This document shows, one piece after another, positions 21,428-29,487 of a stretch of DNA of 43,661 nt; the first letter of the stretch is position 1, and each line of letters opens with the position of its first letter. The translations under genes were made by a program, and so were the position numbers. This stretch comes from a virus. Below the pieces are notes generated by a model. That model did no database searches and was not told where the DNA came from. It saw only the letters and a list, made by a program, of their open reading frames with translations. The DNA lies in the IMG/VR virus record IMGVR_UViG_3300047408_000046, positions 1-43,661 of that record; one strand, 5' to 3'.

Positions 21428-22638
21428 TGGTCTACGTCCGCCCATACGCCCGTGCTCGTGTTTCGGGCTTGCAGTTTCCCGCCGCCGGCTAAAGCTACCC
21501 ATCGCAGGTCGCTTCCCTGCACTGTGCCTATCTGCCGTGCCTGCACGTTCGCCCCGCCGTTTATGGTGAAATCGCTTGTGCCACCAACGAATGCGACAAC
21601 CGTGCGCCACGTTATATCGGCAGTAGCGTAATTGGATGGGTCATTAACGTCGTTGACCCGCGTATACCACAGAGATGCAGGCGCACGTTCCACATCATAT
21701 TGCCGCACTTGGAACGGGCACGCGCCGGTCATGTTAATGCCGTTCTTACAATGCCAGTCCACGATCCGGTCTATTAGGATCATGTGATAGGCAGCACCAA
21801 ATTCCAGCGCGTAAACGCACAGCGCACACGTCATATTGATGATGTGGCTTAGTTCGCCCATCCGCACACCAGTGTAGAAATTCCAGACGTTAAGGGTGTC
21901 GGCCTGTTGCAGAATCCCGTAATTGTTCGGCGGCAAAATCAACCCGTAACTTGTGCTGGTCGTAGGCTGCACAGAATCGTTTTCGCCCACACCAGTTCCC
22001 GCCATTATCAGAATATCGCCCCGCAGTTCCACGACACTAAAGTGGCTCAAGTTTACGCACGTAATCTGCGGGTTTTGAACCGTCTGGAAGATCATGTTCT
22101 CGAAACAAATATCCAGGTAACTCAAGTCCAGCCCCGCAGTGCCCACTGTGCCCGGTGGCCCTTTGCCGCCGATGAACGATGGTTGCGTGCCACTGCCGCT
22201 GGCAAGCGTGCTTCTGAAGATCGGCCCCCTCGGACCGGGCAAAGTGACAATGGGCCACGGGGTATAGGAAATCGGATGATACCCTTTGATCGTAAGCGAG
22301 TAGCCATGATCAGTGATGGAAACAGAAGGAAGAATGATCTGCGCGTTGCAGTAGGAAGTGTCCTGTAACGGGCCACTGAAAATGTAAACGCCATCGGGCA
22401 CGAGCAGCGTCGTATTCACTTTCGCCGCTGCGACCGAGTTTAGCCATGTCTGAAACGCCGTGGTGTTATCCGTCGCGCCGTCGCCAATTAAACCAATGGA
22501 CGCAGCGGTAACGGTGTTCGCGTCCAGTCCGCTGCTGCCGCCTCCAGTAGGAGGCCAACCCGTGAGATTCACCGGATTAAAACCGGCAAAATCCAGATCG
22601 CTTTGTAAAAGACCGCGATAGATTGGTTCGTTAATCAT
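21412..22638 (-). CDS. Tail spike, pectate-lyase-like beta-helix, 408 aa
   Basis: After a short virion-binding N-terminus (SDLDFAGFNPVNLTGWPP) the protein shows the start of a Pectate_lyase_3 type right-handed beta-helix: IGLIGDGATDNTTAFQTWLN, then LLVPDGVYIFSGPL. Repeating short strands follow, then a C-terminal domain with ARNTSTGVWADVDQW. Such spikes bind and often cut host surface polysaccharide; catalytic acids cannot be assigned. It lies among two other receptor-type proteins. Confidence 0.65.
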   Translation of the reverse strand: MINEPIYRGLLQSDLDFAGFNPVNLTGWPPTGGGSSGLDANTVTAASIGLIGDGATDNTTAFQTWLNSVAAAKVNTTLLVPDGVYIFSGPLQDTSYCNAQIILPSVSITDHGYSLTIKGYHPISYTPWPIVTLPGPRGPIFRSTLASGSGTQPSFIGGKGPPGTVGTAGLDLSYLDICFENMIFQTVQNPQITCVNLSHFSVVELRGDILIMAGTGVGENDSVQPTTSTSYGLILPPNNYGILQQADTLNVWNFYTGVRMGELSHIINMTCALCVYALEFGAAYHMILIDRIVDWHCKNGINMTGACPFQVRQYDVERAPASLWYTRVNDVNDPSNYATADITWRTVVAFVGGTSDFTINGGANVQARQIGTVQGSDLRWVALAGGGKLQARNTSTGVWADVDQWTNP

Positions 22639-24221
22639 GTGGTAAACGATGAGTAAGGCAGTCCCGTGCCAGCGTTGTAGAGGGCCGTAATTTCCAGCGA
22701 GGTGAGTTTCCGTTTCCAGAAACCTACCTCGTCAATAACACAATTTGAATAATTCGCGGGGTTTCCGGTAGATCCAATGGTGAACTGTGACGTAGTTTGG
22801 GCCAGTGGAAGAGATCCCGTGCTTTGTGCTGTAGCCGAATCGTTGACCCTTCCGTAAACCTGGCCTGTGCCCGAATCATACCAAATCACGAGATGCGACC
22901 AAACCCCATTGGCCGTTACACCGGCAACGTGAGCAACCTGTGCGTCAACGCTCAAGGGACCACTCAGAAAGAAATAGAAACCGGCAGTCGTATCGTAGTT
23001 TAAGGAATAGTCCTCCAAACCGGTGCCGGCATCCTTCGCTAAAATGGTGGAGTTTATTTGCGTCGTCAGTTTCACCCACAGGGAAAACGTGAAATCAGAC
23101 GTGACTTGAAGGCTGGAATTGCTGGCTCTACTCAAATACTGACTGCTGGCTGCCACAAACTGCGCCCCGTTATTGATTTTACCTGTAGCGCCGGCAGGTG
23201 CGTTATTCGCAGTGAGATGATTGGTGCCCTGGCTATCGTTGCGCGTCCCGCTGGCTTCGTCCAGTTTCCAGTAGGAAATCAGCGTGTTCAACAGATGCGG
23301 CGTGAGGGCTGCCGTGTAAGTCAGATTAGCCGGGTTAATCAATCCTCGGTTATTGGTCGCACTGATGGTTTTAACCCCCACTGATGCTGGCGTATACGTA
23401 AAGGTGGCAGACGGCGCACCAGTAGTCAGCCCAACGGTCGCCGGAATAAACGTGCCCCCGTCACCGCCATCGTTCGGCGTCACTGTTATCGTGCCCGTCA
23501 CTAAACCACCCAAGGGCAGTGCCACTGTAAAATTACTCGAAGCCACCAAGGGATCTCCCGAACTCGGACCCGTCAACGTGTAGGTGCTCACGACAGACGT
23601 AAAAACGATATTGGCTGGATCAACCAGGATTCCGCTATTGGCTACCCCAAGGGTTATGGCACCGTATAACGCCGGGGTATACGTAAACGTGGCAGACGCA
23701 TCAGAGGAACTAATTGTCACGCTGACAGGACTGAAAACGCCACCCGCACCGCCGTCATTCGGGGTGACGGTCAGAATCCCAGATACGGTTGTGCTGGGAC
23801 TCAAACGCACGGTAAACGTGCTGGGAACACCAAACCCGCCCACGATAGGACCAGTGAACAGATAAGTGGTAGCCGGTGAAGGGGGCACGTTGACACCACT
23901 CACCGCCCAACGCAGATAATAGTTCCCGGTATTCGGCATCCCGTTCAGTTGCAACCGAAATCCTGCCACCGTCTTGTCAGTGATTATCCCCGGCCAGATG
24001 TTGAGTGGTTCAAAGTCAACCGTGTTCTCCACTTCGCACGCCACCAAAACCCAGTCCTCGCTGGTCTGCACCGCCCCGAACACGATGTCTATGTACGCCT
24101 GTCCCTGTACCAGTTGCGTTACGTCAGCCTGCGAATAAACAGGCGGATTGGATACCGGCCCTATCGGTGTGCCGCCACCTGGTTGCCATATTAAGATCGG
24201 CGGACTGGTTGTCGTAGGCAT
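22635..24221 (-). CDS. Adhesin with two Ig-like repeats and a LamG domain, 528 aa
   Basis: Residues about 120-305 hold two copies of an Ig-like repeat of about 90 residues, each with VTPNDGG(A/D)GG, ATFTYTP and a Val/Leu-xPAN end. From about 315 a concanavalin/LamG domain follows (LISYWKLDEASGTRNDSQGT, FTFSLWVKLTT, IDEVGFWKRKLTSLEITALY), a sugar-binding jelly roll. The N-terminal 100 residues have a fibronectin-like look and may dock to the tail. It is probably a host-surface binding protein. Confidence 0.7.
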   Translation of the reverse strand: MPTTTSPPILIWQPGGGTPIGPVSNPPVYSQADVTQLVQGQAYIDIVFGAVQTSEDWVLVACEVENTVDFEPLNIWPGIITDKTVAGFRLQLNGMPNTGNYYLRWAVSGVNVPPSPATTYLFTGPIVGGFGVPSTFTVRLSPSTTVSGILTVTPNDGGAGGVFSPVSVTISSSDASATFTYTPALYGAITLGVANSGILVDPANIVFTSVVSTYTLTGPSSGDPLVASSNFTVALPLGGLVTGTITVTPNDGGDGGTFIPATVGLTTGAPSATFTYTPASVGVKTISATNNRGLINPANLTYTAALTPHLLNTLISYWKLDEASGTRNDSQGTNHLTANNAPAGATGKINNGAQFVAASSQYLSRASNSSLQVTSDFTFSLWVKLTTQINSTILAKDAGTGLEDYSLNYDTTAGFYFFLSGPLSVDAQVAHVAGVTANGVWSHLVIWYDSGTGQVYGRVNDSATAQSTGSLPLAQTTSQFTIGSTGNPANYSNCVIDEVGFWKRKLTSLEITALYNAGTGLPYSSFTT

Positions 24222-24225
24222 GGCA

Positions 24226-25896
24226 TCACCATTTCCCGCAAGATGTCTCGAAGTAGTACGGATGCGGCTCGATGGCCGGGACGAATCTCGGGGAACTCGC
24301 CGCCTGATCCGTGTTCTTCGCCTTCAAGACTTCCGTGGACGCACTCGCCTTCTGCTGCTGCACCGTTGCCAATTCAGGCTTCTCTAACTTCTGAAACAAA
24401 TCCGCTGCCGCTGCCGCTATCAGCACCTGTTGCGCACCCGTAATGATCGGCGTGTCCTGATCAGTCAGAAGTGGTCTAATCGCCCGTTTACCGAGCACGA
24501 GTGCGGTGAACGTGCTACTCCCGCCGCCGCCAGCAGACGATAACCCGCTGTTGTCTGGAGGTGGCAAGAACCAGAACCGCTGATGTTTCAGTTCCCTTAC
24601 GTAAGACGGAAGGACTTGAAGTGAAGTGAAAGCTGGAATGTTCAGATTTACCGACACATCCCCGAACGTAATCTCCTTGGCGAGAGTCAACGGAATATCA
24701 TAAGAATACCGCGTATTAACCTGACTGGTTCCGTTCAGAATCACCTGTTCCTCCAGTTCTTGCCCAGTCGAAAGAATCTCTCCGCGTACCGCAATCTTCG
24801 TTCTGTCCGAGTTATTGGTGCTTTGGAAAATCAGTTGCGCCGTAACTGACGGCATCGTGTACACCGCGACAGGCGTCAATGTCGTGTAACTCATTGGCGT
24901 CCCAATCGCCTCAAACGCCCACGGCGTAATGTCCAGTATCAACCCCGCGTCCGCAGGGAACATCCGAATGTCATTCGTCCCGCGTATCCCAAGCACCTTG
25001 TCGATATACGCCGGCATGATCACCTGCTCAGTGGTATAAGGCACCCGAACCACTATCAGGCTCTCCGGCCACAGAAATACGTCATATAACGCCTGGTAAT
25101 TTCGCCGCAGGAACTCGCGGATAATCAACCGGTATTCCGGTGTCCATTGACCACAGATCGTGCATACCGCGTCCGTCATCTCCCCCAGACTGTTCCCCGC
25201 TACAGTGGTAGCCTTTGTCCGGCGCGGCTGGTTCGCCTGCTGTTTCTCCAGATTCCACGCGCTCGTCTCCAGATCCAACGCTTCCTTGCGCTTTATGTCA
25301 GCTTTCCCGTATTGCCGGATGCGTTGAAGCATGTCGGCATACGCATAAGCAATCAGCGCGGGATCAATGTTCCGAATCGCCGCCACATCGGTGCTCGCCA
25401 CCAGTCCGGGGCATAGCATCTTGCCAAAGAACAACAGGGTAACACCCCAATCTGGTATCGGATACAGCCGGATCTGTCGTTGTTGCCTGTTCCCGATGTC
25501 CTCGAAATACTTAACGTACCCGCGATCTTCAAAGATTCCCGGTTCGCTTTCGATCAGGAAAGTCGAATCCACGGGGTCAAGAAACCTGGAATCGAACCCG
25601 GGACTTGGTTCTATTTGTGTCGGATCATCAGGTGCGTCAGGGGCATCAGGAGGACTCGACATTGACCCTGTAGTTGCCCGAAGCGTAATGATCCTGTCCA
25701 TGCCGTCCGGGTAATTCACAGTGGGCGTTCCAGCATCCACCTGAACCGTTCCGTAGCCGTTGGTGTCGCTCCAAGCGTACTTGTCCCACATCTGAGTGTA
25801 CGCCTTGGAAAGGAAACTTTTGCAGAGCGCAATCGACGTGTCGTCGTACAACCCCAATTCTGTTGTTACCAGAGTCGCCATGTCCCCGAGGTTCAT
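24226..25896 (-). CDS. Head-tail adaptor-like protein with internal duplication, 556 aa
   Basis: Residues 1-50 (GDMATLVTTELGLYDDTSIA, SKAYTQMWDKYAW) and about 235-285 (LGEMTDAVCTICGQWTPEYR, RRNYQALYDVFLW) are two copies of the helical start found in P22 gp4-type adaptor proteins. The helical starts are followed by beta-rich parts. The duplicated protein probably forms the ring between portal and nozzle. Family members usually carry one copy, so this is a tandem fusion. The C-terminus is an Ala/Gln-rich helix (ADLFQKLEKPELATVQQQK). Confidence 0.6.
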   Translation of the reverse strand: MNLGDMATLVTTELGLYDDTSIALCKSFLSKAYTQMWDKYAWSDTNGYGTVQVDAGTPTVNYPDGMDRIITLRATTGSMSSPPDAPDAPDDPTQIEPSPGFDSRFLDPVDSTFLIESEPGIFEDRGYVKYFEDIGNRQQRQIRLYPIPDWGVTLLFFGKMLCPGLVASTDVAAIRNIDPALIAYAYADMLQRIRQYGKADIKRKEALDLETSAWNLEKQQANQPRRTKATTVAGNSLGEMTDAVCTICGQWTPEYRLIIREFLRRNYQALYDVFLWPESLIVVRVPYTTEQVIMPAYIDKVLGIRGTNDIRMFPADAGLILDITPWAFEAIGTPMSYTTLTPVAVYTMPSVTAQLIFQSTNNSDRTKIAVRGEILSTGQELEEQVILNGTSQVNTRYSYDIPLTLAKEITFGDVSVNLNIPAFTSLQVLPSYVRELKHQRFWFLPPPDNSGLSSAGGGGSSTFTALVLGKRAIRPLLTDQDTPIITGAQQVLIAAAAADLFQKLEKPELATVQQQKASASTEVLKAKNTDQAASSPRFVPAIEPHPYYFETSCGKW

Positions 25897-25897
25897 T

Positions 25898-26602
25898 TTA
25901 GAAGTAATCCTTGTCCGAATGTCCGAGAACCGTAACGCCTTCAGCGGTGAAGGTGTAAACGTCCGTGTGATTGATAGTAGTCGTCAGTGCCGGGGCTGCG
26001 CCGCCCTTCCATAGAAGCGTCCCGTACGACCATGCCGCTGTGGCCCCTCCGGGTTGGAACAGTATCACCTTGATCGTTTGCCCCGGAGCAACGTTCGTGA
26101 ATGAAAATGTTCTCGGCACGCCAACTCCAGGGTTTTGAAAGAACGTGTTGCCCAAACTCCAGTCAATAGTGTTAAGGGCAATCGTTTGAGTTCCAGTCGT
26201 CAGATCAGCAGGTAACAACGTCCGAAATGCAGGTGCTGAACTCCCACTGGTAGGGCCGGCTAGAACCTTGTGTGCTGTTTGAATGTCGAGACTGAGCGTG
26301 ATGCTGCCAGACGCCGTAACCGGGGAGCCAGTCACACCGAAAACCGATGTCGGATTCGCTATGAGTCCAACGCTCGTCACCGTCCCGGCGCCCGGTAACG
26401 TGGAAATCAACGCTTTCTTTAGGTTCCCCGAATCACTGGCGTCACTGATAATGATCGAGTCCGCCACATCAGCCGTTACAGCCGGTTGACTGCTGACCAG
26501 CGGCCCCAGCGCCGTAGCCAGATCCACCAGATTGTTCAGATCATCGGGATCAACCACTTCGCCCGGAACGAAGACATGACCCTTAGAAAATTGGTTGGCG
26601 AT
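25898..26602 (-). CDS. Tail fibre-like protein, AUC start, 234 aa
   Basis: The protein clearly begins ANQFSKGHVFVPGEVVDPDD, a usual N-terminus of phage fibre proteins, but the codon at that place (26602-26600) is ATC. The only other in-frame upstream codons back to the previous stop are not starts. GTG 26557 would cut off this conserved part. AAAGGA lies 10 nt upstream. The middle has the fibre motif TVTSVGLIANPTSVFGVTGS, VLAGPTSGSSAPAFRTLLP, then a C-terminal beta domain. The same leader precedes an AUU-start gene at 29141. Confidence 0.6.
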   Translation of the reverse strand: MANQFSKGHVFVPGEVVDPDDLNNLVDLATALGPLVSSQPAVTADVADSIIISDASDSGNLKKALISTLPGAGTVTSVGLIANPTSVFGVTGSPVTASGSITLSLDIQTAHKVLAGPTSGSSAPAFRTLLPADLTTGTQTIALNTIDWSLGNTFFQNPGVGVPRTFSFTNVAPGQTIKVILFQPGGATAAWSYGTLLWKGGAAPALTTTINHTDVYTFTAEGVTVLGHSDKDYF

Positions 26603-26620
26603 ATTGCTTGTATCCTTTCT

Positions 26621-27187
26621 TTAAGCTGGTTGCAGGTGATAAGTCTTTCCATCCACCACCGCCGGCACTCCCGGCCATAATTCGTAAAAGTAAATTTGCT
26701 TGTCGTCCCCGATGTTGTGCCCGACGTTCGGGTTCACGATCTTGGCAAGGCAATAGGCAGCTTCACCTGTTTTGCTGGACGGCCCGATGTCTCCAGTTAC
26801 CGCTGCGCTTGAAGCGTCAGTCTCGAGATTGGTCAGTTTCGCCTGGCACCCCATCACCACACTGGGAACCATCTGGCGAATCTGCGGCGGGATCACCATA
26901 TACCTGTCGGTATCCGCGTTCAGGTATTTCCCACCGTTGTAGTAGGCAGTTTGCGCCTGATGATGCGGATCTCCGTGCGCTGGGCCAGTTCCATCATTGC
27001 AAACATCGAGATTGGACTTGAAGCAGACGTAACTTCCGTCCTCGTTCGTATAGATGTTTACCCCGCTGATCTGCAATAGCACACGCAAGTCTTCCACCGG
27101 TTCGGGCGTAATCGGTGGCGGCGGTTCTCTGCTGACCGCGTAAACGATTAGCGAGTCGCCTTCCATTAACTCGATGTGTTTTTGCAT
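26621..27187 (-). CDS. Putative endolysin, GH75 chitosanase-like, 188 aa
   Basis: The C-terminal 130 residues fit the GH75 chitosanase pattern: GDPHHQAQTAYYNGGKYLNA, YMVIPP, then VTGDIGPSSKTGEAAYCLAK with Asp133 and Glu142 nine residues apart, the spacing I recall for the catalytic pair of fungal GH75 enzymes, and YELWPG near the end. In a phage the substrate is more likely peptidoglycan. It follows two membrane microproteins, a plausible lysis cassette. No signal peptide. ATG 27187 was chosen; TTG 27199 overlapping the previous stop is possible. Confidence 0.6.
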   Translation of the reverse strand: MQKHIELMEGDSLIVYAVSREPPPPITPEPVEDLRVLLQISGVNIYTNEDGSYVCFKSNLDVCNDGTGPAHGDPHHQAQTAYYNGGKYLNADTDRYMVIPPQIRQMVPSVVMGCQAKLTNLETDASSAAVTGDIGPSSKTGEAAYCLAKIVNPNVGHNIGDDKQIYFYELWPGVPAVVDGKTYHLQPA

Positions 27188-27195
27188 CGTGTTAC

Positions 27196-27291
27196 TCAAT
27201 CAAAATCATCGTCGTTGCGCTTCTTGTACATCCACCACCCAGCGCAACCTGAGATGACGGATATGCACAGAATCACGATGACAATCTTCAC
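27196..27291 (-). CDS. Membrane microprotein or tiny lipoprotein, 31 aa
   Basis: GTG 27291 overlaps the upstream TGA (GTGA). The first 17 residues are hydrophobic (KIVIVILCISVISGC) and end in ISGC, which satisfies a lipobox, followed by AGWWMYKKRNDDDFD. It could be an outer-membrane spanin-like lipoprotein or simply a single-pass peptide. Its place between the two-helix membrane protein and the hydrolase suggests a part in lysis. Confidence 0.5.
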   Translation of the reverse strand: MKIVIVILCISVISGCAGWWMYKKRNDDDFD

Positions 27292-27446
27292 CAGGTTGGT
27301 TTCAGGATTTTGATTCCAATTATGATGAACAGAATCAGGAGCAGGATCGCGTTAGCGTAAGACCATTGCGGCCATGAGCCTGCTGAAAATGCTCCGATCA
27401 CCCAGAGGAGCAACAAGATCCAGTAGAAGATTACGAGTAGTGACAT
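27288..27446 (-). CDS. Holin-like protein with two membrane segments, 52 aa
   Basis: I chose ATG 27446, just after the previous stop (TAATATG). The protein is nearly all hydrophobic: SLLVIFYWILLLLWVIGAFS, a short polar turn (GSWPQWSY), then ANAILLLILFIIIGIKIL and a basic end. Two helices with a short loop match class II holins. The hydrolase gene lies two genes downstream. Similar small proteins also occur outside phages, so holin is a positional inference. Confidence 0.55.
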   Translation of the reverse strand: MSLLVIFYWILLLLWVIGAFSAGSWPQWSYANAILLLILFIIIGIKILKPTW

Positions 27447-27447
27447 A

Positions 27448-27789
27448 TTAGTGGTTCCATTTTGCTGCGTTTCTAGCAAAGTTGGCCTGCCTGCGAGTAG
27501 CCGCTGATGCGCGGCTCCCCTCGGACAGAACTTTGCTTGCGTATCCCTGCACGCCCATCCCCGCTGATTTCGCCTTGGCGGTGAAGAGCCCCTTGTGTGA
27601 CGGTTTTATATGAATGCTGCTGCTGCCTTTCTGTATCCCCAACGGCGTCTGAACCGACTCGTCCAGTTGCGCCGCGTTAGGCAAGCGTGCCCGTGACGGA
27701 TGCGGCACCAGCAACTTGGGACGCACCCCTTTGATCTTTCCCATGAACAGTTTCATCCCCGGATTGTTGCCTGTAGTTTGCATACTCAT
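27448..27789 (-). CDS. Conserved phage protein (RxANFARNAAKW end), 113 aa
   Basis: A basic protein whose last 50 residues follow a pattern seen in many phages: IHIKPSHKGLFTAKAKSAGM, then GVQGYASKVLSEG and RRQANFARNAAKWNH. I recall this block from small proteins in podovirus and Bacteroides-phage structural modules; its role is unknown. The N-terminus is Pro/Arg-rich. It overlaps the previous gene by 4 nt. Confidence 0.6.
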   Translation of the reverse strand: MSMQTTGNNPGMKLFMGKIKGVRPKLLVPHPSRARLPNAAQLDESVQTPLGIQKGSSSIHIKPSHKGLFTAKAKSAGMGVQGYASKVLSEGSRASAATRRQANFARNAAKWNH

Positions 27790-28007
27790 AGATTGTCCTT
27801 TCGCGCCATAGCACCTTCTAACACGCGTTTCGTTACCGACTTTGGATAAGCACTGCGGTAGCGACTCCCATCACGGCATTCGAGCATGTAATGCGTTCGC
27901 AAAAGGTTTTCGTGAAACGGAACAGGCCGTGCCTCACCTGTATGGCGCGTTCTATGGACTATATCTCGCACGACCTGCCCGTTAATTTCACGATACCGAA
28001 TTATCAT
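27786..28007 (-). CDS. Hypothetical protein, 73 aa
   Basis: Basic protein beginning MIIRYREINGQVVRDIVHRT, with THYMLECRDGSRYRSAYPKS in the middle, suggesting a small beta-rich fold. No family is recognised. ATGA overlaps at both ends keep it in the late operon between capsid-associated and lysis genes. Confidence 0.55.
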   Translation of the reverse strand: MIIRYREINGQVVRDIVHRTRHTGEARPVPFHENLLRTHYMLECRDGSRYRSAYPKSVTKRVLEGAMARKDNL

Positions 28008-28327
28008 CCGTATCCCCCGCCCATGTTCGCCTGATCAGCTTGCGCCGTCATTCGCTGCATCATGGCATCCTCGTCGTCCTCACTCTGTTGCGTGTCCGCC
28101 ACGATCTCGTTGATGTCGGTGTCGTTTATCGCGTCCGCTTGCACGTAGGCGTAATCGTTCTCGATCTTCTTTACAGTGGCGTCCACCTTCACCGTCACCG
28201 AATCGCCAACGCTGGGACGTGTCCCGTCCGCCTCCAGGCTGTCTAGACGCACCGCAATCTCGGTTTCAGGCGTTAGCTGCTCGTCCGACTCCTCCGCAGG
28301 ATCGGCCTGCATACTTTCATCGGCCAT
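28004..28327 (-). CDS. Acidic hypothetical protein, 107 aa
   Basis: Strongly acidic protein. The central strand-rich part SVGDSVTVKVDATVKKIEND resembles a small OB or SH3-like barrel, and the tail is DDEDAMMQRM and Gly-rich. It may be a head or scaffold accessory protein. Confidence in function is low, but it is well placed in the operon. Confidence 0.55.
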   Translation of the reverse strand: MADESMQADPAEESDEQLTPETEIAVRLDSLEADGTRPSVGDSVTVKVDATVKKIENDYAYVQADAINDTDINEIVADTQQSEDDEDAMMQRMTAQADQANMGGGYG

Positions 28328-28329
28328 GT

Positions 28330-28833
28330 CTATGCCTCGGCTTTCTCAAGTTTCGCTGCCGCCGCGTATCTCCGTTCCTCCGCTGCCATCAGCGCAGCGT
28401 GCTTATCTTTTTCCGTGGTCTGAATCACACCGGCGTCCTCTACGGCCTGTTTGCGGCGTTTCTCGTCGTGCTCATCCTGCTTTTTCTTGATCTCCTCGTA
28501 CTTCTTGTCCCACTCCGCTTTCGGCGTAACACCGTCTCCCCCCAACTCCTGCCCCCCATGCGTCTCGCCTGCGGGTGATTTCACTACGACCGGTTTGTCG
28601 TCTGCTTTCTGCTTTCCGTTTTCTGCTTTCTTTTCGTGTTGATGTTGTTCTGCCATTTTCTGTTCCTCTTCGTTGCGAACCGCCCAGATGACGTCATGTG
28701 TATGCGTCACCACAGTCGGTTCATGTTTCACTTCTCTTTTCTCCTTCTTCTTCCTACTTTTCTTCGTGTAACAGGCCGCACACAACCCCTTGGCGTAGTG
28801 CTTCCTGTTGGGATGACACTGCGGTTTCCTCAC
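28330..28833 (-). CDS. Zinc-finger and coiled-coil protein, 167 aa
   Basis: The GTG start overlaps the previous stop (GTGA). The N-terminus is a short zinc finger, CHPNRKHYAKGLCAACYTKK, of a kind frequent in phage HNH-like proteins. It is followed by a very Lys/Glu-rich region of low complexity (EKKAENGKQKADDKP) and an Ala-rich coil (ALMAAEERRYAAAAKLEKAE). An internal ATG near residue 60 with the HQHEKK region could begin a separate protein. Role unknown. Confidence 0.5.
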   Translation of the reverse strand: MRKPQCHPNRKHYAKGLCAACYTKKSRKKKEKREVKHEPTVVTHTHDVIWAVRNEEEQKMAEQHQHEKKAENGKQKADDKPVVVKSPAGETHGGQELGGDGVTPKAEWDKKYEEIKKKQDEHDEKRRKQAVEDAGVIQTTEKDKHAALMAAEERRYAAAAKLEKAEA

Positions 28834-29141
28834 TGCAATACGAAACCGATCTTCAGTATCCCGTTTAACGCCGCTGATGCGTGCGCGTTTGTCACCACGA
28901 TGTCGAAACTCGTTCCGGCAACGCAGTTATTAACGCGGCAAATCGGTGTCCCCGTTGTGCCGCTGTAATTGGTGATACAGACGAAGATCGCGGAATCAGC
29001 GTCCGTTGCGGTGTTATTCACCGTGAATGTGACTGGCGTTGCTGCTGCCAATACCGATGTGAAGCATGTGATAAGCCCTACCTCACCATTCGCGGTGACA
29101 GCGGTGCTCGTTGATGTCTGCTGGGTTACTGCTACGTCAAT
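28830..29141 (-). CDS. Capsid decoration-like protein, copy 2, AUU start, 103 aa
   Basis: Paralogue of the next gene upstream (29175-29486), with the same length of 103 residues and alignment from the first residue: IDVAVTQQTSTSTAVTANGE versus MDVAVTQTGSGVTAVTANGQ. The first codon is ATT; codons between it and the preceding in-frame stop are not starts, and GTG/ATG codons further in would lose the conserved N-terminus. The end is NYSGTTGTPICRVNNC and ALNGILKIGF. It is a small beta protein likely to decorate or cement the capsid. Confidence 0.65.
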   Translation of the reverse strand: MDVAVTQQTSTSTAVTANGEVGLITCFTSVLAAATPVTFTVNNTATDADSAIFVCITNYSGTTGTPICRVNNCVAGTSFDIVVTNAHASAALNGILKIGFVLQ

Positions 29142-29174
29142 AGTGCTTGTATCCTTTCGTTTGGTTGTTGTTTA

Positions 29175-29486
29175 CTACATTAGTTGAAATGCGATTTTCA
29201 GAATCCCGTTCAGTGCGTTGGTCGCGTGCAAATTCCACACCACGATGTCGAACGATGTGCCCGCGATACAGTTGTTGACACGCACCACCGGAATACCGGT
29301 TGTCCCGCTGTAGTTGGTGATATTGGCTATCACCACCGAATCCGCGTCCGTGCCGGTATTGTTGACCGTAAACGTGCCGGCGTTCGCTGCCGCCAGCACT
29401 AAACTGACTGTCGTGATCAGGCCGGTCTGCCCGTTGGCTGTCACCGCCGTCACGCCTGATCCTGTCTGAGTTACTGCAACATCCAT
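29175..29486 (-). CDS. Capsid decoration-like protein, copy 1, 103 aa
   Basis: Small all-beta protein two genes after the capsid gene: TFTVNNTGTDADSVVIANIT, then NYSGTTGIPVVRVNNCIAGT and ALNGILKIAF. The start is ATG 29486 with AGGAG upstream. I take it as a head decoration or head fibre subunit by position and composition. Copy 2 follows after 33 nt and differs most in the middle, so the two may occupy different sites or be made at different levels. Confidence 0.6.
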   Translation of the reverse strand: MDVAVTQTGSGVTAVTANGQTGLITTVSLVLAAANAGTFTVNNTGTDADSVVIANITNYSGTTGIPVVRVNNCIAGTSFDIVVWNLHATNALNGILKIAFQLM

Positions 29487-29487
29487 T

